A stretch of 64,000 bases of DNA from Micavibrio sp. UBA6147 (GTDB lineage: Bacteria; Pseudomonadota; Alphaproteobacteria; Micavibrionales; UBA1664). The notes beneath the pieces are model-generated. The model did not search any database and had not been told where the DNA came from. It saw only the letters and a list, made by a program, of their open reading frames with translations. The stretch covers positions 1-64,000 of the forward strand of contig DIUX01000004.1 of the NCBI GenBank assembly GCA_002423185.1, given 5' to 3'. Below, in pieces: positions 44,908 through 53,521 of this stretch. How positions within the stretch are numbered: position 1 is the stretch's first letter; each line of letters opens with the position of its first letter. A program made the translations under genes and the position numbers.

Positions 44908-45367
44908 GACGCGCCTCGCGGTTTTGCGGTTTTACCGGCTTGGTCGTCGCCGTGCAAATATCGCCTAAGGCCTTGCCGCAAACGCGGTGATGTTCGTCTG
45001 TGGAATGCATCGCGAGGTCGCCCAAAGATACAATCCCGACAAGTCTTTTGTCCTGATCCAAAACGGGCAGGCGGCGGACTTTGTTTTTGGTCATATCCAG
45101 TGCGACGTCTTCGATCGTATCCGTGTCGCGGCAATACAGAATTTGTTTTGTCATGACGTTGGCGGCGGTTGTTTCGTCCGGACGGTGGGATTCCGCCACG
45201 CAGCGCAAGGCCAGATCGCGGTCGGTAATCATCCCGACCAATCGGTCATCCTTGCCGACCAGAACGCTCCCGCAATCACTGGCCTGCATTTTCTTTGCGA
45301 CGTCATGCAAAAGTGTGTCCGGAGAAACAATCTCGACATGCTTGCTCATAATATCTTTGATATTCAT
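44900..45367 (-). CDS. CBS-pair domain protein
   Basis: 155 residues forming one Bateman module: CBS1 MNIKDIMSKHVEIVSPDTLL to GSVLVGKDDRLVGMITDRDL, CBS2 ANVMTKQILYCRDTDTIEDV to VRRLPVLDQDKRLVGIVSLG. Such stand-alone pairs bind adenine nucleotides and signal energy state. A C-terminal tail with two Cys (HHRVCGKALGDICTAT) is extra. Overlaps the DUF1328 start. Confidence 0.92.
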   Translation of the reverse strand: MNIKDIMSKHVEIVSPDTLLHDVAKKMQASDCGSVLVGKDDRLVGMITDRDLALRCVAESHRPDETTAANVMTKQILYCRDTDTIEDVALDMTKNKVRRLPVLDQDKRLVGIVSLGDLAMHSTDEHHRVCGKALGDICTATTKPVKPQNREARHA

Positions 45368-45394
45368 GATAAAAATACCTTTCGGGTTTTATGT

Positions 45395-46039
45395 TCAGCG
45401 ACGAAAATCAATAACAACGCGGCGGTTGTCTTGGTTTCTTACGCCGTCTTGGGTTTGGACGGCTTGGTCGAATTCCCCGCGGGCTTCACGGTCGAGCGTG
45501 TAGTTTGAAATACCGCGCGCCAGTAAGGCCTTGGAAACGGCTTGTTCGCGTTGTCTGGAGAGTGTTTGGTTATAAGCGGCGTCGCCGGAGCTGTCGGTAT
45601 ACCCTGTGACGGTCACTTGTGACGGGTTGTATTTGGCAATGTCACGAAGGGCGCGGTCAAGCGTGGCGTGCTCGTTGTTGCGGACGTACGATTCATCATG
45701 ATCGAACAGAATGGTATAAGAGCTCACAATCGGCAATGTTCTCGTTTGTGTGGCGATTTGTGTGTTGGCAAGCTCCAAATCTTTTTCGGTTTTGTCACAA
45801 CGATCAATCATGTTGCGCGGCAACTTGCGGTAATTCTGGCAAGGCTCTCTTTCTTCGTATTCTTTGTAGGCTATTTCATCTCTATGGTCTTGGGCGTGGT
45901 GGACGCTGGTATAATTTCTTTGCGCGACATCCGGTCTTGGGGTATAGCGCGGGCCAGAGTTTTCATACAGTGAGCTGCCGGAGCTACAAGCGCTCATGGT
46001 AAGGGCAACGGTGCAAGCCAAGATTGTTTTCGTTTTCAT
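45395..46039 (-). CDS. OmpA-family lipoprotein
   Basis: 214 residues. Lipobox TMSACSS (Cys18) after a short signal peptide, a charged linker, then an OmpA C-terminal peptidoglycan-binding domain: SYTILFDHDESYVRNNEHAT, VTVTGYTDSSGDAAYNQTLS, RQREQAVSKALLARGI, and NRRVVIDFRR. Anchored in the outer membrane and gripping the cell wall. Downstream is the stress cluster. Confidence 0.9.
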   Translation of the reverse strand: MKTKTILACTVALTMSACSSGSSLYENSGPRYTPRPDVAQRNYTSVHHAQDHRDEIAYKEYEEREPCQNYRKLPRNMIDRCDKTEKDLELANTQIATQTRTLPIVSSYTILFDHDESYVRNNEHATLDRALRDIAKYNPSQVTVTGYTDSSGDAAYNQTLSRQREQAVSKALLARGISNYTLDREARGEFDQAVQTQDGVRNQDNRRVVIDFRR

Positions 46040-46268
46040 GATAAAATCCTTTTTATTTCAAGAAGCAGACGATGCGCCTTCCCTTATCAGGAAGCGATGC
46101 CGAAGGTCATGAAATGTATAAGGATTGTATAAGGATCGTATAAAAAGGGAGGCAGGATAAAGAAAAATTGGCTTATGACAAGAAGATGGGCAAGGGGGGA
46201 GGGAGCAACCTCACAGCTTTTTCTAAAAATCTACAAATACTGTTTTATAAAAGCGGAGAAGCTCAACC
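46040..46268. other. Intergenic with GTATAAGGAT repeats
   Basis: No gene in 229 bases. Three near copies of GTATAAGGAT/GTATAAAAAG follow each other at about 46,117-46,150, upstream of the OmpA-type lipoprotein gene, and might be a regulator site. Confidence 0.35.
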
Positions 46269-47021
46269 TTAGGGTTGATTATGATTGGCCGGCACTTTTA
46301 AGACGCCTTGCTCATGCAACGAGGAAATTTCGGCAATCTCCATGCGGTATCCGATACTCGGTTCTGTAATGATGATGGTGGGTGCGGAGGGGTCTTTTTC
46401 AATCTTTTCACGGATTTGTCCGACAAAAACCCGCAAATACTGGGTGTCTTCAGCATGGGCATCGCCCCAGACTTCTTTCAGGATCTCACGGTGAGGGAGC
46501 ATTTTCCCGCGGTGAATGATAAAATAGCGCAGTAAATTATATTCCTTGGGCGTGAAGGACAGAAGGTCGTCGTTCAAAAACACCTCATGACGCACCAGAT
46601 CCATCCGCAAGGGGCCATTGACCAATTCCGGCTCTCCCGTTTCCTGCACCGCCGCGGATCTCAGCGCGGCATTAATGCGTGCCTTTAAAACATCGGCATG
46701 AAAAGGTTTGAAAACATAATCGCTTGCGCCTTCATTCAGGCATGAAATGACGGATGCATTATCCGTATCGGCGGAGATGATGATAATCGGCACTTCCGTC
46801 CATTCGCGCAGTGTCCTGATAAGTTCGGCGCCGGTCATGTCGGGAAGGTCGGGGTCAAGAAGCACTAAATCGGGGCGTATAGATACGCAAAGCTGTACGG
46901 CCTGTTTGCCGGTTGTACAATCGACAAGCTTAAATTCCGCTTCATCCAGAAAAAGAGACAGCATCTTATGGCTTGTCTTTTCGCTATCTGCAATGAGCAG
47001 TACATTTTTCTTTTTGTTCAT
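46269..47021 (-). CDS. Orphan OmpR/KdpE-family response regulator
   Basis: 250 residues: receiver domain (NVLLIADSEKTSHKM, phosphoacceptor Asp in VLLDPDLPDMTG, Thr/Ser-region IIISADT, Lys in YVFKPFHADVL) and winged-helix output domain (FTPKEYNLLRYFIIHRGKML, YLRVFVGQIREKIE, GYRMEI). The output domain is KdpE-like. No histidine kinase is adjacent. It is a good candidate regulator of the stress cluster at 43-46 kb, by position only. Confidence 0.9.
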   Translation of the reverse strand: MNKKKNVLLIADSEKTSHKMLSLFLDEAEFKLVDCTTGKQAVQLCVSIRPDLVLLDPDLPDMTGAELIRTLREWTEVPIIIISADTDNASVISCLNEGASDYVFKPFHADVLKARINAALRSAAVQETGEPELVNGPLRMDLVRHEVFLNDDLLSFTPKEYNLLRYFIIHRGKMLPHREILKEVWGDAHAEDTQYLRVFVGQIREKIEKDPSAPTIIITEPSIGYRMEIAEISSLHEQGVLKVPANHNQP

Positions 47022-47161
47022 CTAAATCCTAAATAGCACATGCCTTTGGTGCCGCGCAGGCAGAAAGTTTTATCGTGCAAGAGCCCACTGCATACCACAC
47101 CCACGAAAGATAAGCCAGTTCCTAATTAAGGGTTTTTAAGGGCTTTAGGCCGCAAGCCAAG

Positions 47162-47193
47162 AAAAAAGCCGCCCCTATTTACAAGGGCGGCCT
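47162..47193 (-). terminator. Terminator of moxR
   Basis: GCCGCCC/GGGCGGC stem; on the minus strand it is followed by six T. It lies 55 bases after the MoxR stop. Confidence 0.85.
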
Positions 47194-47245
47194 TGATAAT
47201 GAACGAAAATTAGCCGGAGCAAAAATAAGGATTAAGCCCTATGGA

Positions 47246-48370
47246 TTAAAGCCCCAAAGTCAGTTTCTTTTTGATTTCGGCGAATGTGGCGCCGTTGGCG
47301 CGGCCGGAGAAGCTGAGCGCCATGCGGTGTTCCAAGATCGGGTCGACAAGCGCCAGAACGTCTTCAACATTCGGTGCCAAGCGGCCATCCATCAAGGCGC
47401 GGGACTTGGCGGCCAGTGCGAAGGCCTGAACCGCACGCGGGCCGGGGCCCCAAGACACGTTTTCACGAATGTCTTTATGGGCTTTTTCATTGCTGGGGCG
47501 GGCGTTGCGGACAATCTGCATTGTCGCGTTCACCACGTCTTCGCTGAGCGGCATACGCTTGGCCAGTTTTTGCATCAGGATCAAATCGTTGAGCTTCAAG
47601 ACCGCCTGAACTTTGGTCACATCGTCTTTGTCGACAGAGATGGTCAAATCTTCGCCTTGGGCAACGCGGTTGTAAAGGGCGCGGATGTCTTCGGTCGTGC
47701 CGGTTGTTTCCATCATGACGCGCTTTTCGGCCGCTTCATCGGGGTAATCAACATCAAGGCGCATCAAGAAACGGTCAAGCTGAGCTTCGGGGAGCGGGTA
47801 AGTGCCTTCCTGTTCCAGCGGGTTTTGCGTTGCCATAACGTGGAATGGGCGCTGGAGGGTATAGGTTTGACCGGCGACGGTGACTTTCTTTTCCTGCATC
47901 GCCTCAAGCAACGCCGATTGTGTCCGTGGGCCGGCACGGTTGATTTCATCCGCCATCAAGAACTGGGTAAAGATCGGGCCTTTGTTGAAGTGAAAGCTGC
48001 GCTTGCCATCGGCGTCTTCTTGCAGAACTTCAGAGCCGAGAATATCGGACGGCATCAAGTCGGGGGTGAACTGAACACGTTTGTAATCAAGTCCCATCAC
48101 GGTTGCAACGCGCGACACAAGGCGCGTTTTCGCAAGGCCGGGCGCGCCGACCGAGAGCAAGTGACCACCGGCGACCATGCAGATCAATGTATTTTCGATG
48201 ACTTTGTCTTGTCCCCAGACCTCGGAGGCAATCTCGCTTTGCGCGCGGCGCAATAAAGAGGATGATTCCTCAACTTTTTCTGCGAAGAAGCGGGCTTCTT
48301 CTGCGTTCAGGGGCTGGCCCATCAATGTATCTTTGGAAGGATCTTTTGCCACGGTAAACTCCTTGTTCAT
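47246..48370 (-). CDS. moxR: MoxR-family AAA+ ATPase
   Basis: 374 residues. Walker A SVGAPGLAKTRLVSRV, Walker B FLMADEINRAGPRTQSALLE, sensor 1 FHVMATQNPLEQEGTYPLPE, AQLDRFLMRL. MoxR proteins work as chaperone-like ATPases together with the VWA/DUF58 proteins encoded beside them. Full length for the alphaproteobacterial type. Separated from its usual DUF58 partner here by two plus-strand genes and the split DUF4175 half. Confidence 0.93.
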   Translation of the reverse strand: MNKEFTVAKDPSKDTLMGQPLNAEEARFFAEKVEESSSLLRRAQSEIASEVWGQDKVIENTLICMVAGGHLLSVGAPGLAKTRLVSRVATVMGLDYKRVQFTPDLMPSDILGSEVLQEDADGKRSFHFNKGPIFTQFLMADEINRAGPRTQSALLEAMQEKKVTVAGQTYTLQRPFHVMATQNPLEQEGTYPLPEAQLDRFLMRLDVDYPDEAAEKRVMMETTGTTEDIRALYNRVAQGEDLTISVDKDDVTKVQAVLKLNDLILMQKLAKRMPLSEDVVNATMQIVRNARPSNEKAHKDIRENVSWGPGPRAVQAFALAAKSRALMDGRLAPNVEDVLALVDPILEHRMALSFSGRANGATFAEIKKKLTLGL

Positions 48371-48678
48371 AGGTTCGTTTTGTTATGTCTTATGCTTTGG
48401 TTTGCACATTAGTCAGGTTTTTTCCTTATGTCAAAATCTATTTCACAGAATAATATTGTGGCATCTGAACCCGTTCAAAATCACGGGTCTACATCGGTGT
48501 TGGCAGGAAGAGAATGGAGAGGGAGGGCAGGGGCTAGGGCAAAGATTCACGGTTCCCCCATGAGTCCCATGATGAGTCCCATGACAAGAAAAACGAAAAA
48601 AAAATTGCATGTTTTCTTCTTTTATGTAAACAATTCACATCACTTGGATAAAAATAAACAAAATCAGGGTTACAGATC
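48371..48678. other. Intergenic between divergent moxR and DUF1194 genes
   Basis: 308 bases without a gene. Must hold both promoters; the A+T-rich part 48,590-48,670 is the likely one for the DUF1194 gene. No other structure seen. Confidence 0.4.
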
Positions 48679-49800
48679 ATGTCTGGAATGAACGGGAGCA
48701 ACATCATCACAACGACTTTCGGGAGGCTTTTAGGCCGTCCCAGAGCCGATGAAACGCCGCTTGATGCCACCCCCCATACTGCAAATACTCCCCGTAATAC
48801 CGCCTCAAAAGGGCTCAGCCGCCGCAACTTTTTGAAGGTTGCCGTGGGCGGAGTGGTTGCCGCGAAGTTCGGCGTTTTGGGGGTTGAAGAGGCGATGGCG
48901 CAAATGGGCGGCGGCCAGCATTATGAGCCTCCTTTCGTGCCGGCCGCGACGACGGCGGCGGATTTTATTCACCCGACCATGGCGTCTGCGAATACCAGCC
49001 CTGTCGGCCTGCGCCTTGTGTGCATGTTTGATATCAGTGGTTCCATCGACAATACGGAATACGAAGTTCAACGCGCCGCTATGCGCGATGCGATTGCGTC
49101 GGAAGATTTCCGCAACGCCATATTCTATCGCGGCGGCCCGCAATCCATCGCGATTTGCGTGTCTGATTTTGGCTCGAATGCCGATCTGCGCATTCCTTGG
49201 CTGGATATTCGCCAAGGTGAGGGGAATAAACTTTTGCTCCTAGCGAACGAGATTAACGCTCTGAACCGCCGCGAAACCGGTATGACGCACCAAGTCCGCG
49301 CCATGAATTTTGCCGGAACGTGCCTGAATTTCTGCCCGTGGCAGGGAAGACGCAGTGTCGTGGACATCATCACCGATGGTAAAGAGAACGAGTTTAGCGG
49401 AACGACAGGCGAGAACATGCTCCATGCCGCGCGTGAGCGTCTTGCGCTGGATCAAGGGGCAACTGTTAACGCCCTTATTACGGTTGATCCGTCCTCTTCT
49501 GACCGCGATCTAGAGGAATGGGCATGGCAACATCTGGCGACGCCGGCGACTTATGTGCGCCCCGATGGCGGTTTGTTGGAGCCGGGCTTTGTGAAGGTCG
49601 TGGCTTTCGAGCGTTTTGAGCAAGCCCAAAGATCGCTGGTTGAGTATCACAGAGCCATGGAACTCGCCTTCCGCCGCAAGTTGATTTTGGAAGTTGCAGG
49701 GGTTGAGCTGGAGGAATTGCAAGGCATCTTGCGTGCGCAGGAACCAAATCCCGCCCTCAACGGCATATTCCGTGCCACACCGCCGGTTCCTAACCTATAG
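48679..49800 (+). CDS. DUF1194 VWA-like protein with Tat signal
   Basis: 373 residues. A polar N-terminal region is followed by a textbook twin-arginine signal, SRRNFLKVAVGGVVAAKFG (Arg48-Arg49), so the protein is exported folded. The body is DUF1194, a von Willebrand A-like fold with MIDAS motif FDISGSID (DxSxS), then PWLDIRQGEGNKLLLLANEI and VDIITDGKENEFSG. Unusually long head before the RR pair (47 residues). The start at 48,679 rests on the in-frame ATG; a later start cannot be ruled out. Its role beside MoxR is unknown; VWA-MoxR pairing suggests client or partner. Confidence 0.85.
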   Translation: MSGMNGSNIITTTFGRLLGRPRADETPLDATPHTANTPRNTASKGLSRRNFLKVAVGGVVAAKFGVLGVEEAMAQMGGGQHYEPPFVPAATTAADFIHPTMASANTSPVGLRLVCMFDISGSIDNTEYEVQRAAMRDAIASEDFRNAIFYRGGPQSIAICVSDFGSNADLRIPWLDIRQGEGNKLLLLANEINALNRRETGMTHQVRAMNFAGTCLNFCPWQGRRSVVDIITDGKENEFSGTTGENMLHAARERLALDQGATVNALITVDPSSSDRDLEEWAWQHLATPATYVRPDGGLLEPGFVKVVAFERFEQAQRSLVEYHRAMELAFRRKLILEVAGVELEELQGILRAQEPNPALNGIFRATPPVPNL

Positions 49801-49810
49801 CATTATGATG

Positions 49811-49840
49811 AAAAACCGGTGGTGAAAATCGCCGGTTTTG
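49811..49840 (+). terminator. Hairpin after DUF1194 gene
   Basis: AAAACCGG (from 49,812) pairs with CCGGTTTT (49,832-49,839) 11 bases after the stop. The T tail is short, so termination strength is uncertain. Confidence 0.55.
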
Positions 49841-49974
49841 CTATGCGCGAAACGCCGCCAGTGGCGCTGTTTCCGCTGTGTGCACAGATTTTTACAGAGC
49901 TTTTGTTGCTTTGATTGACAGAGTTATGAAATAGCTTTATGTCTATTGAAACAGGGATAAAAAAGGACATAAAA

Positions 49975-51216
49975 ATGACAACGGTTCCAACACCGGCTGA
50001 TGCTAATTCTCCTTTAGGGATACAAGCCACCGCAACGGCTGCAACGGTCACAGCGCCGCAAACCGACCACAGCCCCAAAACTATTTCCGCGAAATTTAAC
50101 CGCTTGATCCGTAAGGCACAGGGCTCGCTTTTGGTTGAACGTTTTATGCCGAAGGCTTTGCCGCCGCTCTTGATCGGCGGGGCGTTTTTAACCGCGTCTT
50201 GGCTTGGCCTGTGGCATGTTTTGCCGTTGGAGGCAAAGATCATCGGCGTTGTTGCATTTGCGGCGGCGGCGGCGATTTCTCCGTTGATCGTGAAGTCGGG
50301 GAGTTTGCTGGTGAGCCGTAAGGACGCCGCGAAGCGTATTGATGAATTATCGGGCGACCATACCCGTCCGGCGCGGACATTGAATGACAAGCTTGGTTCG
50401 GCGGGGCCAAAAGACCCGCAGGCCGAGGCCATCTGGACGTTACACCTGTCCCGCATTTGGGATAAATGGGCGGGGCGTCTTCAGGCGGGCAGTCCGAAGC
50501 CTGATCTGAACAAGCGTGACCGCTATAAATTGCGCTATATCGTTCCTGTGTGCGTGGCGCTCAGTGCCGTTGTCGCGGGTGAGCAACGCAATGACCGTTT
50601 GGCGGAGGCTTTTGACTGGACGGCTCCGGTCGTGCCGGTTGCGCCGCTGGAGGTTCGCGCATGGGTCACGCCGCCGACCAATATTCAAACCGCGCCGATT
50701 TACTTACGCACGAATGCGTCTGCTCCTGCGCCCGCAACGGACGGTACAGACAATCCCGCAAATGCTGGCTTGGCTGTGCATAAACAGAGTGTTTTGACCG
50801 TTGTGGTCAATGGTGGCACGACCCGCGTTTTGGTGAATGGCGAGGAAGTCCCCGTCCACAGAATCATCCGCACACGCGGCCAGACGGAGGCCGAAGCCTC
50901 CATTCAATACGAGGCTGTACTGCGTGAGGGCGATGTGACCGTCGTGGTTGAAAACGGCCCGACGTGGAGTTTCACCGTCGCGCCGGATAACAGCCCCGCC
51001 GTGGCTATTCAGTCGATTGAGCCCGTTTCGCCCGAAAACGGCAACACCCAGCCCGTCTTGACCCTGTCTTGCACGGCGCAGGATGATTACGGCGTCCGTG
51101 AAGGCGAAGTCGCCATTCGTTTGCCGGCAACGGCGGTCAGTCCGGATGCCGTGCCATTACCGTCCGCTGCCTTGCCGACAACCCGTTTGCCGCGCCACAG
51201 GCTCTGCGCTCAATAA
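49975..51216 (+). CDS. DUF4175/TIGR02302 N-terminal part, split gene
   Basis: 413 residues matching only the first half of the alphaproteobacterial DUF4175 (TIGR02302) protein: two membrane helices (LPPLLIGGAFLTASWLGLW; AAAISPLI), ARTLNDKLGSAGPKDPQAEA, a third hydrophobic helix YIVPVCVALSAVVAG, then RAWVTPPTNIQTAPIYLRTN and Ig-like repeats up to LSCTAQDDYGVREGEVAIRL. The chain ends just where the family continues into its helical Gln-rich half; that half is encoded opposite, at 51,340-53,442. The last 15 codons look out of frame: one frame over reads DNPFAAPQALRS. ATG 49,975 has AAGGA; an earlier ATG at 49,939 has none. Confidence 0.85.
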   Translation: MTTVPTPADANSPLGIQATATAATVTAPQTDHSPKTISAKFNRLIRKAQGSLLVERFMPKALPPLLIGGAFLTASWLGLWHVLPLEAKIIGVVAFAAAAAISPLIVKSGSLLVSRKDAAKRIDELSGDHTRPARTLNDKLGSAGPKDPQAEAIWTLHLSRIWDKWAGRLQAGSPKPDLNKRDRYKLRYIVPVCVALSAVVAGEQRNDRLAEAFDWTAPVVPVAPLEVRAWVTPPTNIQTAPIYLRTNASAPAPATDGTDNPANAGLAVHKQSVLTVVVNGGTTRVLVNGEEVPVHRIIRTRGQTEAEASIQYEAVLREGDVTVVVENGPTWSFTVAPDNSPAVAIQSIEPVSPENGNTQPVLTLSCTAQDDYGVREGEVAIRLPATAVSPDAVPLPSAALPTTRLPRHRLCAQ

Positions 51217-51271
51217 CTCTGCGCGCAATCATATAATATGTCGCTGCCTTGGTTGTATGCGGCTGTGTCAT

Positions 51272-51307
51272 ACAAAAAAGCCTCACGGTGATGTGAGGCT
51301 TTTTGCT
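51272..51307 (+). terminator. Bidirectional terminator between the two DUF4175 halves
   Basis: GCCTCAC (51,280-51,286) pairs with GTGAGGC (51,293-51,299), with six A before and five T after, so it can stop both convergent genes. It shows the two halves are settled as separate transcripts. Confidence 0.88.
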
Positions 51308-51339
51308 TATGATGGTGTGGGGATCTCGCCTCCGTGAGT

Positions 51340-53442
51340 TTACGGCGAAGGCGGCGTCGGAGCCGTCACCACGCCGCCGCTTCGCAGCAAGCGTTCAAGA
51401 TATTGGCGCTCTGCGGCCGACAAATCGGGGCTTTCAAGGCGGCTGCGGATTTCGTCTTGGATGACGCGTGTGCGGTTTTCTTCCTGTGACGGGTCAACGC
51501 CGAGGTTTTCATTCGGGTTGTTGCCGAACGGGTCGGGGCGGTCTTGTTCTTCTTGTCCGCGCTGGCCTTGCTGGGGCGATCCATTGCCTTGTTGCATTTG
51601 CTGTTGCATGTCTTCCGCGCCTTCGCGCAGTCTTTGCAAGGCTTGGCCTTGGTTCGGAACGGCTTGACCGGGCTGGCCTTGGCCGAGCTGACCGGACGCA
51701 TTGCCCATTGGCTGCGACGCTTCGCCGAGCTTGCTGGGGTCCATGCCCATTTGTTGCATTTGTTGCATCATTTGCTCGAGCTGCTGCTGCATCTGTTGCT
51801 GCTGTTGTTGCAGGTCTTGAGATTGCGAGCGCTGCTGCTGAAGCTGCTGCTGCATCTGCTGGAGCATTTGTTGCAACTGTTCTTGCAGGCTTTGTTGCTG
51901 CTGCTGTTGTTGTTGTTGTTGCTGTTGCTGCTGCTGGCCATCTTGTTGTTGGCCGTCTTGCTGCTCTTGCTCTTGCTCTTGTTGCTGCTGTTGTTGCTGT
52001 TCGGTCATCAATTCTTGCGCAATGATGGTGAGGCGGCGCACATAGCGTTCCCCTTCCGCTTGTGTCGGGGCTTCATCGTTATTGCGCAATGTTTGCATAC
52101 GGCTAATCATGTTGTTTAATTCGTCGGTGAGAACCTCCATCCGGCGGATTTTGTTGCGGTGGGGCAATTCTTCGCCGACCATTTCGCGCCCGTCAAAGCG
52201 GCTTTGATAGCCGATCATCGCTTGTTTTTCTTCGTCGGTGAGGTCGTCCCGTTGCATAACCTCTTGCTCGCGCTGGCGGATGCGCTCGGCGCGTTCTCCG
52301 GCGAGTTCGACCAAGCGTTCTTCCTGTGCGGTGCGAATGGTGGCGGCTTGTCCGATCAATTGCTGGGCGGCCTGCTCGATCTGGTCGCGCAGGGCTTTCA
52401 TGTCTTCTTCTTGTTGTTGTTGTTGCTCCGATGTTTGATCCATAAGGCGCTGTTGCTCCTCGATCATTTGCTGAAGCTCGTTCATCATTTCTTGCATTTG
52501 CTGCATCTGTTGCATCTGCTGTTGCATCTGTTGCATCATTTGCCGCATGTCTTGGCGGGATTGCTGTTGCTGCTGGCTGTTTTGGCTGCGCGATTGTTGT
52601 TGCATCTGTTGCATTTCCTGCATCATCTGCTGCATCATTTCCTGTGCTTGTTGCGGGTCTTGCTGGGCGAGCTCCTCCAGCATTTGGCGCATTTCTTCGG
52701 CAAGGCGTTGCATTTCTTCGAAATCGCGCTGGGCGTCGGCGTCTTGGTTTTGCTCGGCTTTTTCGGCTTGCTCTCTGAGGAATTCTTCCATCGCTTCTTG
52801 CGCGTCGCGCATAAGCTGATCCAGCTCCTCTTGGCTCGCATCGCGTTGGAGTGCTTCCCGCAAGGCACGCTCGGCGTCGCGCAGGGCGCGTTCCGCGTCG
52901 CTCAATGTGTCTTCCTCGATCTGGAGCATAATGCGCCACAGCGAGCTGCTGACTCGCTCAAAAGCATCGACTCCGGTGGCGGTGGCGAGCATTTCCTGAG
53001 CATTGCGCAGGGCTTGCAACGTGACGGGATTGTGGAAATCACCTTGTTTTTCTTCAATCAATGTGGCGAGGCGCAGGGCGATGGCGCCGGCATTGCGGGT
53101 GTCGAGGGCAAGGTCGCGGCGCATTTCGCCGATGCTGACGGTGATCGGGTTGTTAAATTGGCGTTGCGGCAGGCGGACAAGAACAACTTCGCTGCGGCCT
53201 TCTTGGTTCAGGGCGTCCCTGACAATCACTTCCATCTCGACTTCCATCCCCGCCAGCGGGTGAGAGCTGAGATCTGGCAAGGCATGTCCATTCGGTGCAG
53301 CGGGGTCGACAACGGTGGAATCCGTTTGCGCGCCGAGCGGGGGCTGTCCTTGTGCAAGGCTTTGTGCCGCCGGCATGAAGGCGGTGGTGAGCATGGCTGC
53401 GCCTGCGACCATGGATCTTAATGCTCTGTGTGATTTACTCAT
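51340..53442 (-). CDS. DUF4175/TIGR02302 C-terminal part with own signal peptide, Gln-rich
   Basis: 700 residues. It begins with a signal peptide (MVAGAAMLTTAFMPAAQSLA, cleavage before QGQP), then enters the DUF4175 family mid-protein: LPDLSSHPLAGMEVEMEVIV, SEVVLVRLPQRQFNNPI, DTLSDAERALRDAERALREA. A long coiled coil of Gln and Met follows (including 15 Gln in a row about residue 510 and QQMQQ repeats), ending with the family's short end motif VIQDEIRSRLESPDLSAAER. In other alphaproteobacteria these segments follow the N-terminal half in one chain; here they are on the opposite strand and exported. Antisense frames over the Gln-rich part are shadows. Confidence 0.85.
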   Translation of the reverse strand: MSKSHRALRSMVAGAAMLTTAFMPAAQSLAQGQPPLGAQTDSTVVDPAAPNGHALPDLSSHPLAGMEVEMEVIVRDALNQEGRSEVVLVRLPQRQFNNPITVSIGEMRRDLALDTRNAGAIALRLATLIEEKQGDFHNPVTLQALRNAQEMLATATGVDAFERVSSSLWRIMLQIEEDTLSDAERALRDAERALREALQRDASQEELDQLMRDAQEAMEEFLREQAEKAEQNQDADAQRDFEEMQRLAEEMRQMLEELAQQDPQQAQEMMQQMMQEMQQMQQQSRSQNSQQQQQSRQDMRQMMQQMQQQMQQMQQMQEMMNELQQMIEEQQRLMDQTSEQQQQQEEDMKALRDQIEQAAQQLIGQAATIRTAQEERLVELAGERAERIRQREQEVMQRDDLTDEEKQAMIGYQSRFDGREMVGEELPHRNKIRRMEVLTDELNNMISRMQTLRNNDEAPTQAEGERYVRRLTIIAQELMTEQQQQQQQEQEQEQQDGQQQDGQQQQQQQQQQQQQQQSLQEQLQQMLQQMQQQLQQQRSQSQDLQQQQQQMQQQLEQMMQQMQQMGMDPSKLGEASQPMGNASGQLGQGQPGQAVPNQGQALQRLREGAEDMQQQMQQGNGSPQQGQRGQEEQDRPDPFGNNPNENLGVDPSQEENRTRVIQDEIRSRLESPDLSAAERQYLERLLRSGGVVTAPTPPSP

Positions 53443-53489
53443 CGTTTTGTCCGTTCTGTCTGTCTTGTCTGTCTGTCGTGTTGTTCATA

Positions 53490-53521
53490 GGCGCAAGGAT
53501 TAAGGGGCGCAAGGATTAAGG
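53490..53521 (+). repeat. 16-bp tandem duplication at a gene boundary
   Basis: GGCGCAAGGATTAAGG occurs twice without gap (53,490-53,505 and 53,506-53,521). The second copy holds the stop codon of the DUF58 gene. It lies in the 73-base gap at one presumed breakpoint of the DUF4175 split, next to a TCTG-rich microsatellite. Confidence 0.85.

Noticed and set aside
47327..48256. 309-codon plus-strand frame opposite moxR
   Set aside because: Fully antisense to a clear MoxR gene with all AAA+ motifs.
51468..53421. Leu-rich plus-strand frames (up to 420 codons) opposite the Gln-rich DUF4175 half
   Set aside because: CAG/CAA repeats read backwards give Leu/Cys runs; no ribosome sites and no family match.
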